Shown: positions 45,936-56,320, counted from the first letter of the stretch. The stretch is 64,000 nt of DNA from Caenorhabditis remanei (GCF_010183535.1 NC_071328.1:3844001-3908000), one strand, 5' to 3'. Notes: generated from the sequence alone by a model not told the origin. Program-made: numbers and translations.

Positions 45936-48374
45936 CTATTCCTCATCCTCTTCTTCGTCCTCTTCTTCCTCTTCTTCATCTCCCACAAACTCCAAATCCT
46001 CCAGCTTCACAAGTTGTTCTGGATTCGGGTTCAACGTGACAATTGGATGAAGATCATGCCAGACAACAAAGTGAAAACTGTTTTCTCTTCTCCAAAATGA
46101 TGCCAGAAGACCGTCTTTTCTTCGGATATCACTAGCGAATTCGCAATTGAACCAGGGGTCAGTGGGTGCTCCGAGAAGATCTCTGGAAAAATAATTGATG
46201 TGTTGGTATTAAGGAAACTACAGTAAATAATGTATAATAACGACATGACGTTATATTTTTCAATTGCCTCCGAGAGAAATTTTGTGGTTTCAGAAACGCA
46301 TAAAAATTAAACGAAAAACTTTTTTGGATGTGCTATTTGCTGACATTTACTAATCACGCTGCTTCTAATCAGAACCACGAAAAAACACAGGGATAGGCAA
46401 ATTCATGAATTCTGAGTATAGATGGGGTGCCGTTATAAAACAGTTTTTACTGTATTTATAGAAGAAAGTAAATTTTATCAACAAATGAGGAGAGAAGTTC
46501 TCATAGTCAGCGCCGCTTAAATTTCGGCTAGCTTAAGTTTGGCTACGAGGATTCTACTGGAATCTGGGAAAAAGCGTAAGAAATCGAGAGACGCAGAGAA
46601 AGAAGTGGAAATTTTCCGATGGACTTCGGTGGAGCGCAGTTGTTAGAACTGTGCCGAGCTAAAATGCATCGGTTTCTTGGTCAATCACTATTAGAGCTTA
46701 AAATTTTGAGCAAGTGCGCTCCACTGAGACTTCATTATTGGTTGGATGAGACGCAAAAACATTGCTAGAATTTTTTAAAATTTCATATTCTACTCGTTCA
46801 GCACAGTTCTTACAACTGCGCTCCACCGAAACGCCTTTGAAAAATGTCACTTTTTCTCTGCGTCTCTCAAATTCACACGCTATTTTCTTTAGTTTTGGTA
46901 GAGCGCGGTTGTGAGAAGCGTGCCGTGTTAATATGCAGCTCTTCCAAAAAAAAAACTCACGGAAAATGGCTGTCCCTCTCCTGTTTATTCCACTCCTCCA
47001 CTTCCAATCCTCTCGTATTAAACTCCTCCCAATCTCCGTCGAACGAAATCTCCAGCATTTTCAGTCTTCTATCATCAGACGCCTGCCACTTCAACATAAA
47101 TTCAGTGAATGCATGACAATCCAGATTAGTCTCATTGATCTGCGCAACTTCACAGTTCAAATTCTCCAATAAATCAGTTTTCGTGAACCATTCCGCTGGC
47201 CACGCACGCAGTTTCTCAACTTGAAGAACCCTCGGATTGCTCCATTCATCCGGAAGTGGACATCTCAGATCCAAGAATTTCAGCCCGGTCGCCAGCTCGA
47301 GGACCTCATCGACTTGTCGAGTAGAACCCTCTCGGTTGTCATACAACATAACCTTCTCACACTCTTTCAAACGATTCAAATGGAATGCGTCAATGATAAA
47401 TTGAGAAATTTCAGGGGTCGGGAGAGTTCCCGTCAAGAAAGTTGCGTCGAGAATCGGGCCAGTGAAGATTTCGAAAAGAGATTTCAGAAGAGAGATGGCT
47501 CCTGTGAATCGATTTTCATGAAACAGGGTTAGTTGGTCTCCTTCGTCTTCTCTGAAAAACTGTTTAGTGATGTGAGTGATGGCCTAGATGTACAAGTTAG
47601 GCCACCTAGCTCTTCAAAATGATTCTCAACGTTACGGATGTCCCTATCAGAGTTGCATGGAATTCCTACTTCCGACTTCCGGGTTCCGGATAAAAAAGAT
47701 CACTTCCGACTTCCGTCATTCCATAACTTTGGAATTTACGAGAAGTACATTTCGCAGACGTATATGGAAAAATGGTCTAAAAGGACAGATAACAGGCTTT
47801 TCTTCAGCCAAAAACTAATTTTCCACTGATTTTCGCGAATTTTATGATTTTTCTCTTGGAGTTTTTCAATATTTGCGAAAAAATCTACTTCCGACTTCCG
47901 GATAAGAAATTATCACTTCCATGCTACTCTGGTTCCTATTCAGAACTGACTAAATGATGGGAAAACGATGTTTGGAAGCCATCAGACCTAGATTTGACGG
48001 TACCAGTTCTATACCGAGAACTCCAAAAAGTCTCTCTTTGAGAAAACTGAAAAAAAAACTCACGGATTCAGAAAAACTGTATCCCCGATAACCATGTTCT
48101 CATAGTCCTCATCTTCATCCAACTCATCCGAATTACGAATTATCCATCCAGAGAAATCCTTGTCTTCTTTAGCAATACTTATATGAATGAAATCGAAATA
48201 ATTCTCAACCAAAAGACAAGAAATTGCGATAGAGGAGCTCGAGATTTGCTCCTTGAGCTCAAGCGATTTTTGCGATTTTTCGAATCTAAAAATCACAGTT
48301 TATCAGAGTTTCAGGGACCAAAGAACCACTTACATTTCCATAACCGACATGTCTCTTTTCACACGGAAATTCAT
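45936..48374 (-). CDS. FBA_2-type (F-box associated) protein without a clear F-box
   Basis: Exons 48334-48374, 48064-48285, 46961-47551 and 45936-46182 join in phase to 366 aa. The large third exon has the leucine-rich, Trp-rich pattern of Caenorhabditis FBA_2 domains (TGLKFLDLRCPLPDEWSNPR, then TDLLENLNCEVAQINETNLDCHAF and WQASDDRRLKMLEI). The fourth gives WFNCEFASDIRR...WRRENSFHFVVW followed by a C-terminal run of acidic residues. The expected N-terminal F-box (FPLL-type hydrophobic helix) is missing; the protein starts MNFRVKRD and goes straight to FEKSQKSLELKE, so an upstream exon may be lost or unrecognised. The F-box/FBA family supplies substrate receptors of SCF ubiquitin ligases. Introns 2 and 3 are large and repeat-bearing. 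Confidence 0.75.
46548..46662. repeat. Foldback element, family 3 (diverged)
   Basis: CTACTGGAATCTGGG-type degenerate left arm, clear right arm CTTCGGTGGAGCGCAGTTGT with AGAACTGTGCCGAGCTAA. Lies in the last intron of the FBA_2-type gene. Confidence 0.5.
46797..46933. repeat. Foldback element, family 3
   Basis: CAGCACAGTTCTTACAACTG and GCGCTCCACCGAAA at the left, GGTAGAGCGCGGTTGTGAGA and GCCGTGTTAA at the right. Lies about 28 bases beyond the splice donor after exon 3 of the FBA_2-type gene. Confidence 0.7.
47552..48063. other. Intron 2 of the FBA_2-type gene
   Basis: Contains repeated ACTTCCGACTTCCG blocks (47668, 47702, 47888), a simple degenerate repeat. No nested gene is seen. Confidence 0.5.
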
Positions 48375-48670
48375 AGTTTGCAAGATGGAAAAAAATGTTT
48401 GTAAGATGATAAATCAATTGACAAACACACTATATATGTACACGCGAATTGATAAGAGTGGAAAAAAGGGAGGGAAAGTTATGATATCATGCAGAAGAAA
48501 AGGTTGCGGAGATTACTATATCTATATAGAGTTTGACATTTCTGGAAAGTCCAAATGATCAAGAAAGATAGATGGGTGGAAATCTGGAAAAATGGGAGTG
48601 AAGAAGCTATGCAAAAAGTTGTATTAAATTTCATAACAAAATAAGAAATATTTCAATATCTGGTCCGTCT

Positions 48671-49242
48671 CAGAGTTGAGCGGAATGCGGTTTTTGAAAT
48701 GGCGGAAGGCGGAAGGCGGAAAGCGGAATGAACATTTTTTGGGCGGAAAGCGGAAGGCGGAAGGCGGAATTTAAAAAATATCGGCGGAAAGCGGAGAGCG
48801 GAAGGCGGAAGCGAAAATTGTTTGGCGGAAGGCGGAAGGCGGAAAGCGGAATGGAAAAAAATGCCAAAAGGCGGAAGGCGGAATACAATGTCGCTTTCAA
48901 AAATACGATTTTGGCCTTATTTTGTAGTAAAAAACACTAAAATGGTTAAATTTGTGTTAAATTTTGTTTTTTCGTTAAACACTGATAGCTTTGCTGCAAA
49001 AAAACATCAAAAATATCAGTAAATTGGAATAGGTGATCAAATTTTTCAAGCTGAGGAAAAAATCTTTAAACAGCGGAAGGCGGAAGGCGGAAAGCGGAAA
49101 TAGGAAAATTTTTGGCGGAAAGCGGAAATCGGAAGGCGGAATAAAACATTTTTCGGCGGAGAGCGGAAAGCGGAAGGCGGAAAGAAAAAAGTGGCGGAAA
49201 GCGGAAGGTGAAAGGCGGAAGGCGGAATTCCGCTCAACTCTG
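48671..49242. mobile_element. hAT-like element filled with GGCGGAA minisatellite, 8-bp target duplication
   Basis: Ends CAGAGTTGAGCGGAAT and its exact inverse (49227-49242). The 8-bp GTCCGTCT flanks it at 48663-48670 and 49243-49250. The ends match the 401-bp element at 41629-42029 at 14 of the first 15 positions, so they are one family. The interior is mostly direct repeats of GGCGGAAGGCGGAA / AGCGGAAGGCGGAA in two blocks (48700-48890, 49075-49230) around an AT-rich core. The blocks are in the same orientation, so the interior is not a full hairpin. Confidence 0.88.
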
Positions 49243-49250
49243 GTCCGTCT

Positions 49251-49856
49251 CCTGTCAGAGGCTGTCCAAGTTAGCAAGGTTTCCCCAATGAAGAGGAAAG
49301 ACAAGAAAAGTTAAAATGACCTATCCACACACTCGAGCCGATTTTTGATTATCAAGAACTATATTATCGAGAATCGGAAAATAATTTTACTGTCTAATAA
49401 TAGCTAAACTGATCTATGAGTTTCAATATCTGATCTATGTCCGCTGCTCTAAAGTCTACAAACTTAAAGGACGACTGAAGTCATACTTTATATTTCAGAT
49501 TCCGATACTTCCTTGGCCTAGAAATTCGAAATTGTGGGTTTCTAGGCCACCAAAATAAATTACTCCAACACAGGACAATATAGTGCTCAAAATTTTAAAA
49601 ATTCGACGGAGAATACGAATTTGGACATTGTTTTCTGAAACTGGTCTCTAATATAGTTTTTCTGAAAAATCTGAAATTTTCAGATAACATTTTTTTTCTA
49701 AAAATTTAACTTTTTAGCTTTTTCTAGAACCATTGTTATATACATTTTTTCCATAGAGTTTCCAAAGATTCCAGCTCTATATTGATATATGTTATCAACA
49801 ATGATTTAGGGCTGTAGCACCATCTACAGTAACCCATTTCACATACATTTCAGATT
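49251..49856. other. Intergenic, no gene seen
   Basis: AT-rich sequence between the minisatellite element and the palindrome. Only short unconvincing frames are present. Confidence 0.5.
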
Positions 49857-50204
49857 TCAGAGCAAATTTACAATGCATTTTTTACTTTCATATCCAATAA
49901 TATATAAATTTTTAGGGAAAATTCGGTTATACCCCCCCGCACCGATAGCTTCTTCGCATGTTGTGTCTCTGCAATTTGTGCAATGGGACACTTTGCCACT
50001 TCGCAAAGGCTGGCTCCAGCGGCGACACATGAAATTGTGCATGCCTTTGCGTTCGCCTGTTTCATGTGCCAGATCTTCGTAGCACACAAAGTTCTGGACT
50101 TTCACTACGCGACGGGATTCTTCGTGTTGGCTGTCAATCACTACACGCCGAATCATGTGATTTTGAACTTTTGATCTAAACATTGCTATACTCACCTTTT
50201 TCAT
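49857..50204 (-). CDS. Short cysteine-containing ORF at the left end of the palindrome
   Basis: Open for 115 codons; the first ~79 residues are identical to those at the right end of the palindrome (56321). It has NFVCYEDLAHETGERKGMHN and KVSHCTNCRD, then outside the palindrome TTCEEAIGAGGY. ATGAAAAAG is followed by GTGAGTA, a good donor, and a TTTAG lies 18 bases on, so the ATG may be a first mini-exon and the main part a later exon. I do not recognise the family. It may be a working exon of a gene cut by the palindrome junction. Confidence 0.35.
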   Translation of the reverse strand: MKKVSIAMFRSKVQNHMIRRVVIDSQHEESRRVVKVQNFVCYEDLAHETGERKGMHNFMCRRWSQPLRSGKVSHCTNCRDTTCEEAIGAGGYNRIFPKNLYIIGYESKKCIVNLL

Positions 50205-50610
50205 GTCTTATATCCTGTGTCATATCAACTCTAAATTGTATATAAATTAAATTTCGTATTTTCTATTTCAATGTATCAACAAATTGAGGATTTCCTTTTC
50301 GATTCCAGTTCCCTCCCCCTTCCCTTGCCGATGAAGTTCATCAAAGAATGCTGGTTGCCGAGCGGATGTTTGACCCATTTCTGGCTATTCAGAGAAAATT
50401 CATTCACAGAAGAATAGGAAAACAAAAGCGGAGAAAATAAGGGATAAGAAGGTATTCTTTCGATGTTGGAAAATCGAGTTGTTGGAAGCAGAAAACAACA
50501 TTAGTAACATGTTTATTCATACAACTTTTATTAGAAAACAACAAGAAACAGATAAGCAGAAAACAAATCAACAAAGAACAAGAAAAAGAATCAGAAACAA
50601 TAGAGTTATT

Positions 50611-51809
50611 TCAACTATTTTTCATTTGACACAAATTCCCTTTCCAGAGAGCGAAACGAACATTATGATTTTCTATCAATACAGATGCCTTTTCTCCATC
50701 ACCGTCTCTTATCAAGTAGTCACGAGAACTTAATTCTGATGGAAACGACTTCGGAGGAGGAAATAGGAACATCATAAGAGAGGGATATGAGATGCTGAAA
50801 TATTATAATTTGTTCATCTAGAAAAAACCTTATTGAACAAACCTCATTCGCCAAGTGATTTGAAGAATATTTTCTGGTCGATCAAACTGTCTAATATCTA
50901 TATCTTTCAAAAGTTCTGCACCGTTGTAGGTTTTCCACTCATAAGAACATATTGATAGAGATTTCAGATTTTGAAATCCTTGATTTGACTTCCACTCTTT
51001 GAGAAATTGAGAGATGGTAGAATCATGAAATTTCGTTGCATGAAATTGAAGTCGGTTACCTTTAAAGCGAAATAATATCTCGTCTCCATGATCTCCTTTG
51101 AAATAAATTCTCAAGTGTTCTGCTCCATAAATCACAGAGTTCGTACTGAGAATTCCATTGAAATGTCCGTCGATTTCAATGTATTCCTGGTTCGGAGAAG
51201 CGGTGAAACAAGTTTCCAACTCTTCGGCAGTTGTGTTTTTAGGTACTTTGATGCAAGTTCTATTGATGTTTTTCAAACTTGGTGGCAGTTTATGTTCAGA
51301 TTTAACCTCATAATCAATCGACGATCGGAAAAATTCATAGAGAAAATCATGAATTCCTTGGGCAACTAGTTGCTTCTGCTTTCTGTCGTAGAGATATTGG
51401 TTTCCGAAATATCTCGGATGCAAACTGGAAATGGTATTGAATCAAATACAAATAATAATAAGAGACAGAGTTCAATCCGAACTTTGTTTAAACTATCCAA
51501 TACTCACCAGATAGGAATCTCCGGTCCCATTCCAAACACATCCATCGAAGTAATTATCGTCTCTTTCAGTGTAGTTGGTGATAAGAAAATGCACTCGTCA
51601 ATATTTTCTAATCTCACAATAACACAGATTTTGTCTTTTTCATCGAAAGAATATTTCACAAATTTCAAATCTTTCCATCGATGTCTTTGTAGGGATTGAA
51701 TTAAAACTTTAGTTCGTTTTGAGCAGAATGATAGAACTAGAATATTTTGAAACTCGATCAAATCAATTATTTTCTGCTGGACAAGATATGGAAACTTCAA
51801 TAGTTTCAT
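50611..51809 (-). CDS. F-box / FBA_2 protein, left palindrome copy
   Basis: Exons 51508-51809, 50843-51424 and 50611-50794 encode 355 aa in phase. The start ATG follows a TTTTCAG acceptor (mirror of 54700-54706). Residues 4-40 are a typical Caenorhabditis F-box (KFPYLVQQKIIDLIEFQNIL, then SFCSKRTKVLIQSL). FBA_2-like sequence follows, with NQEYIEIDGHF, YGAEHLRIYF and a C-terminal YLIRDGDGEKAS block. F-box proteins bind SKR/Skp1 and recruit substrates to cullin-1 ubiquitin ligase; this receptor group turns over rapidly in Caenorhabditis. Its mirror copy at 54716-55914 has the same protein in the exons I compared. Confidence 0.85.
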
Positions 51810-51967
51810 AGTTACCTCTGAAAATAACGTATGATTAGATGAAAGTGGTTTGGAGATGGCAAAACGAGAAAAAAACGGGATGTTCATTAGGTTGGTAGAG
51901 GCTCTTGAGTGTGTGTAGACGACGTGGCACTCTCCAAGAATCAATAATAGTAGAGACTTGGGTCCAC

Positions 51968-52464
51968 TATGGTCTCAACCTATTTGCTTACTGTATTAGG
52001 TGGATGCCGACGTACATGTCTGGGATTTTGAAGGTTTCGAACATGATTTGAGTCATATTTTCTCTGTTGGCCTTTGAATTGAATGGGGCCTCTGGGGGGT
52101 GCCACGATTATCTAGATTCTCATAGACGGACTACTTGATAAGAGACGGAGATGAAGAAAAAGCTTCTGCATACATAGAAGATCATGATGTTTGCTGTACG
52201 GAAAGAAAGTTTGTGTAAAATTGAAAAAAATAAATAGTTGAAATAACTCTATTGTTTCTGATTCTTTTTCTTTTACTTTGCTGGTATATTCCTTATTCAC
52301 TTTGTTCTTGTTTTTTCCTAACAAATGTTTTATGATTAAGCCTGTTACTGATGTTGTTTTTGGCTCCCAGCAACCCGATTTTCCATCACTGAAAGAATAC
52401 CTAAAACTCATAAAGTGCACCCTTGCAGGTGCTAATTACAGTAAGCAAATAGGGGGAGACCATA
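51968..52464 (-). mobile_element. Gene-capturing element with ~30-bp TIRs, left palindrome copy
   Basis: Mirror of 54061-54557. TATGGTCTC, two variable bases, then CCTATTTGCTTACTGTA forms the terminal repeat, inverted at the other end. The 497-bp interior holds an actin fragment next to one end and, in opposite orientation, a diverged copy of the last exon plus 3' flank of the neighbouring F-box gene. I cannot assign a superfamily; no clear target duplication was found. Confidence 0.7.
51988..52092 (-). pseudogene. Actin gene fragment, left palindrome copy
   Basis: Translates as [20 protein letters not shown] and continues [13 protein letters not shown] before a stop, clearly actin around residues 107-140. 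Point changes (Pro to Ser, Thr-Pro-Ala to Ile-Pro-Asp) show loss of constraint. Enclosed in the TIR element. Confidence 0.92.
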
Positions 52465-52494
52465 TAGTACCGTCCGAGAGGTTGTAAAGTTTAG

Positions 52495-52690
52495 CCGTTT
52501 TCTGTTGAAAATGACCGACTTGGAGAGGGTGGCATGATATTTCTGATTGTCCCATCAGGTAGATTTTTAATGGATCATACAGATCAAGAGTAGAGCTTCA
52601 TTTTTGTAGTCGACAACTTTTTTGTACGAACACTCCCTAGCAAGTTACATATAGGCAAAGTAATTTCTAAATCAAAACGACCAATTCAGT
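52495..52690. repeat. Half of a family 1 foldback element, left arm
   Basis: AAAATGACCGACTTGGAGAG through GACAACTTTTTTGTACGAAC (52612). It stops at the Tc1-like end at 52699, so the transposon end interrupts or abuts it. The mirror is 53835-54030. Confidence 0.6.
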
Positions 52691-52698
52691 GTAGAATA

Positions 52699-53067
52699 CA
52701 GTGCGTCCAATAATCTTAAGACACCCCCCTAAAATGAAGTTTCCGAGAAAATAGGATATGATCTGAAAAAACTGTGAATGCAGTTCGATTTAGAATCTTT
52801 GAAAACCCCAACAAACAAATTTTCAGGAAAAAATACCTATTTCTGAGCACGTGACCTCAAAAAAACACTTTTTTGGCCGTCCAAAAATGATAAGACACCC
52901 TCGATTTTTTCGATTTTTCACGCATTTGACTAGTATGAAAGAGCTTTAAAACATTAATTATTATTCAAAAACACGAAAAAACAAAGCGCAAATCAATAAC
53001 TTGTATTCCCTCCATTGTTCTGAACAACTTCAGTCATCCTATTTTTCATGCTTCCAACGTCAATTGC
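52699..53067 (-). mobile_element. Tc1/mariner-like transposon 3' end, left palindrome copy
   Basis: Begins TA-CAGTGCGTCCAATAATC, the CAGT start and TA target typical of Tc1/mariner elements. On the minus strand the inner part (52993-53064) encodes GSMKNRMTEVVQNNGGNTSY followed by a stop, the C-terminal signature of Tc1-type transposases. The rest of the transposase and the other terminus are missing. Confidence 0.8.
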
Positions 53068-53071
53068 AGTT

Positions 53072-53453
53072 TTTAGTTGAAAATGGTCAACTTTGTGAGT
53101 GTGACACGGCCTTCCGGATAGTCTCACAGTATCGATTGTTTATGGAGCGGATAGATCACAAATAGAGCTTCATTTTTGTAGTTGACAACTTTTTTGTACG
53201 AGCACATCCTCAGAAGTTATCAATTGTCAAAGTGATTGCTCGCAGTTGTTGCCCTTTTTCAGTGCTAAAAAGAAATCTTTTTGAGCTGTTCACATAAACT
53301 GCCTGTAACTTCTTAGGATGTGCCCGTACAAAAAAGTTGTCAACTACAAAAATGAAGCTCTATTTGTGATCTATCCGCTCCATAAACAATCGATACTGTG
53401 AGACTATCCGGAAGGCCGTGTCACACTCACAAAGTTGACCATTTTCAACTAAA
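53072..53453. repeat. Family 1 foldback element at the exact centre of the palindrome
   Basis: The arms GTTGAAAATGGTCAACTTTG...GTAGTTGACAACTTTTTTGT are complementary through 53199/53326; between lies a ~125-bp loop (53200-53325) where the two sides diverge. The symmetry point (53262.5) of the 6.6-kb palindrome falls at the middle of this loop. Confidence 0.85.
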
Positions 53454-53457
53454 AACT

Positions 53458-53826
53458 GCAATTGACGTTGGAAGCATGAAAAATAGGATGACTGAAGTTG
53501 TTCAGAACAATGGAGGGAATACAAGTTATTGATTTGCGCTTTGTTTTTTCGTGTTTTTGAATAATAATTAATGTTTTAAAGCTCTTTCATACTAGTCAAA
53601 TGCGTGAAAAATCGAAAAAATCGAGGGTGTCTTATCATTTTTGGACGGCCAAAAAAGTGTTTTTTTGAGGTCACGTGCTCAGAAATAGGTATTTTTTCCT
53701 GAAAATTTGTTTGTTGGGGTTTTCAAAGATTCTAAATCGAACTGCATTCACAGTTTTTTCAGATCATATCCTATTTTCTCGGAAACTTCATTTTAGGGGG
53801 GTGTCTTAAGATTATTGGACGCACTG
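53458..53826 (+). mobile_element. Tc1/mariner-like transposon 3' end, right palindrome copy
   Basis: Mirror of 52699-53067. The transposase C-terminus reads on the plus strand at 53461-53532, ending TAT TGA, and the terminus ends GGACGCACTG-TA at 53826-53828. Confidence 0.8.
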
Positions 53827-54060
53827 TATTCTACACTGAATTGGTCGTTTTGATTTAGAAATTACTTTGCCTATATGTAACTTGCTAGGGAGTGTTCGTA
53901 CAAAAAAGTTGTCGACTACAAAAATGAAGCTCTACTCTTGATCTGTATGATCCATTAAAAATCTACCTGATGGGACAATCAGAAATATCATGCCACCCTC
54001 TCCAAGTCGGTCATTTTCAACAGAAAACGGCTAAACTTTACAACCTCTCGGACGGTACTA

Positions 54061-54557
54061 TATGGTCTCCCCCTATTTGCTTACTGTAATTAGCACCTGC
54101 AAGGGTGCACTTTATGAGTTTTAGGTATTCTTTCAGTGATGGAAAATCGGGTTGCTGGGAGCCAAAAACAACATCAGTAACAGGCTTAATCATAAAACAT
54201 TTGTTAGGAAAAAACAAGAACAAAGTGAATAAGGAATATACCAGCAAAGTAAAAGAAAAAGAATCAGAAACAATAGAGTTATTTCAACTATTTATTTTTT
54301 TCAATTTTACACAAACTTTCTTTCCGTACAGCAAACATCATGATCTTCTATGTATGCAGAAGCTTTTTCTTCATCTCCGTCTCTTATCAAGTAGTCCGTC
54401 TATGAGAATCTAGATAATCGTGGCACCCCCCAGAGGCCCCATTCAATTCAAAGGCCAACAGAGAAAATATGACTCAAATCATGTTCGAAACCTTCAAAAT
54501 CCCAGACATGTACGTCGGCATCCACCTAATACAGTAAGCAAATAGGTTGAGACCATA
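54061..54557 (+). mobile_element. Gene-capturing element with ~30-bp TIRs, right palindrome copy
   Basis: The left TIR starts TATGGTCTCC at 54061; the right TIR ends GAGACCATA at 54557. On the minus strand about 54110-54400 resembles the last exon (YLIRDGDEEKAS) and 3' flank of the F-box gene at 55800-56075, clearly diverged from it. The actin fragment occupies 54433-54537. Confidence 0.7.
54433..54537 (+). pseudogene. Actin gene fragment, right palindrome copy
   Basis: Same 34-codon actin piece as 51988-52092. It ends ATACAGTAAGCA, where the captured frame runs into the TIR; the TIR's own CAGTAAGC looks like a splice donor, which could be chance. Confidence 0.92.
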
Positions 54558-54715
54558 GTGGACCCAAGTCTCTACTATTATTGATTCTTGGAGAGTGCCA
54601 CGTCGTCTACACACACTCAAGAGCCTCTACCAACCTAATGAACATCCCGTTTTTTTCTCGTTTTGCCATCTCCAAACCACTTTCATCTAATCATACGTTA
54701 TTTTCAGAGGTAACT

Positions 54716-55914
54716 ATGAAACTATTGAAGTTTCCATATCTTGTCCAGCAGAAAATAATTGATTTGATCGAGTTTCAAAATATTCTAGTTCTATCATTCT
54801 GCTCAAAACGAACTAAAGTTTTAATTCAATCCCTACAAAGACATCGATGGAAAGATTTGAAATTTGTGAAATATTCTTTCGATGAAAAAGACAAAATCTG
54901 TGTTATTGTGAGATTAGAAAATATTGACGAGTGCATTTTCTTATCACCAACTACACTGAAAGAGACGATAATTACTTCGATGGATGTGTTTGGAATGGGA
55001 CCGGAGATTCCTATCTGGTGAGTATTGGATAGTTTAAACAAAGTTCGGATTGAACTCTGTCTCTTATTATTATTTGTATTTGATTCAATACCATTTCCAG
55101 TTTGCATCCGAGATATTTCGGAAACCAATATCTCTACGACAGAAAGCAGAAGCAACTAGTTGCCCAAGGAATTCATGATTTTCTCTATGAATTTTTCCGA
55201 TCGTCGATTGATTATGAGGTTAAATCTGAACATAAACTGCCACCAAGTTTGAAAAACATCAATAGAACTTGCATCAAAGTACCTAAAAACACAACTGCCG
55301 AAGAGTTGGAAACTTGTTTCACCGCTTCTCCGAACCAGGAATACATTGAAATCGACGGACATTTCAATGGAATTCTCAGTACGAACTCTGTGATTTATGG
55401 AGCAGAACACTTGAGAATTTATTTCAAAGGAGATCATGGAGACGAGATATTATTTCGCTTTAAAGGTAACCGACTTCAATTTCATGCAACGAAATTTCAT
55501 GATTCTACCATCTCTCAATTTCTCAAAGAGTGGAAGTCAAATCAAGGATTTCAAAATCTGAAATCTCTATCAATATGTTCTTATGAGTGGAAAACCTACA
55601 ACGGTGCAGAACTTTTGAAAGATATAGATATTAGACAGTTTGATCGACCAGAAAATATTCTTCAAATCACTTGGCGAATGAGGTTTGTTCAATAAGGTTT
55701 TTTCTAGATGAACAAATTATAATATTTCAGCATCTCATATCCCTCTCTTATGATGTTCCTATTTCCTCCTCCGAAGTCGTTTCCATCAGAATTAAGTTCT
55801 CGTGACTACTTGATAAGAGACGGTGATGGAGAAAAGGCATCTGTATTGATAGAAAATCATAATGTTCGTTTCGCTCTCTGGAAAGGGAATTTGTGTCAAA
55901 TGAAAAATAGTTGA
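54716..55914 (+). CDS. F-box / FBA_2 protein, right palindrome copy
   Basis: Exons 54716-55017, 55101-55682 and 55731-55914 encode 355 aa, the mirror of 50611-51809. A TTTTCAG acceptor ends at 54706, nine bases before the ATG. The F-box is at residues 4-40, FBA_2 follows. AATAAA-like signals (TAATAAA near 55993, GAATAAA near 56009) lie after the stop. The two genes are transcribed outward from the palindrome centre. Both copies are open, consistent with recent duplication or arm-to-arm gene conversion. Confidence 0.85.
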
Positions 55915-56320
55915 AATAACTCTATTGTTTCTGATTCTTTTTCTTGTTCTTTGTTGATTTGTTTTCTGCTTATCTGGTTCTTGTTGTTTTCTAATAAAAG
56001 TTGTATGAATAAACATGTTACTAATGTTGTTTTCTGCTTCCAACAACTCGATTTTCCAACATCGAAAGAATACCTTCTTATCCCTTATTTTCTCCGCTTT
56101 TGTTTTCCTATTCTTCTGTGAATGAATTTTCTCTGAATAGCCAGAAATGGGTCAAACATCCGCTCGGCAACCAGCATTCTTTGATGAACTTCATCGGCAA
56201 GGGAAGGGGGAGGGAACTGGAATCGAAAAGGAAATCCTCAATTTGTTGATACATTGAAATAGAAAATACGAAATTTAATTTATATACAATTTAGAGTTGA
56301 TATGACACAGGATATAAGAC

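Larger units (their letters stand above)
49961..53199 (+). repeat. Left arm of a ~6.6-kb palindrome
   Basis: Every position x pairs with 106525 minus x. Homology begins at TTGTGTCTCTGC (49961, partner 56564) and is tight until about 53199. By eye I found one difference in the compared coding stretches (ACAG at 50549 against the partner near 55975, Thr versus Pro in an open frame). Contents, outside to inside: short Cys ORF, F-box gene, actin-capturing element, family 1 foldback half, Tc1-like 3' end, half of the central foldback. Confidence 0.95.

Noticed and set aside
50055..50062. CTGTTTCA, the core of the C. elegans 21U-RNA upstream motif
   Set aside because: A single 8-mer inside an open frame and palindrome arm, without the surrounding motif or clustering; expected by chance.
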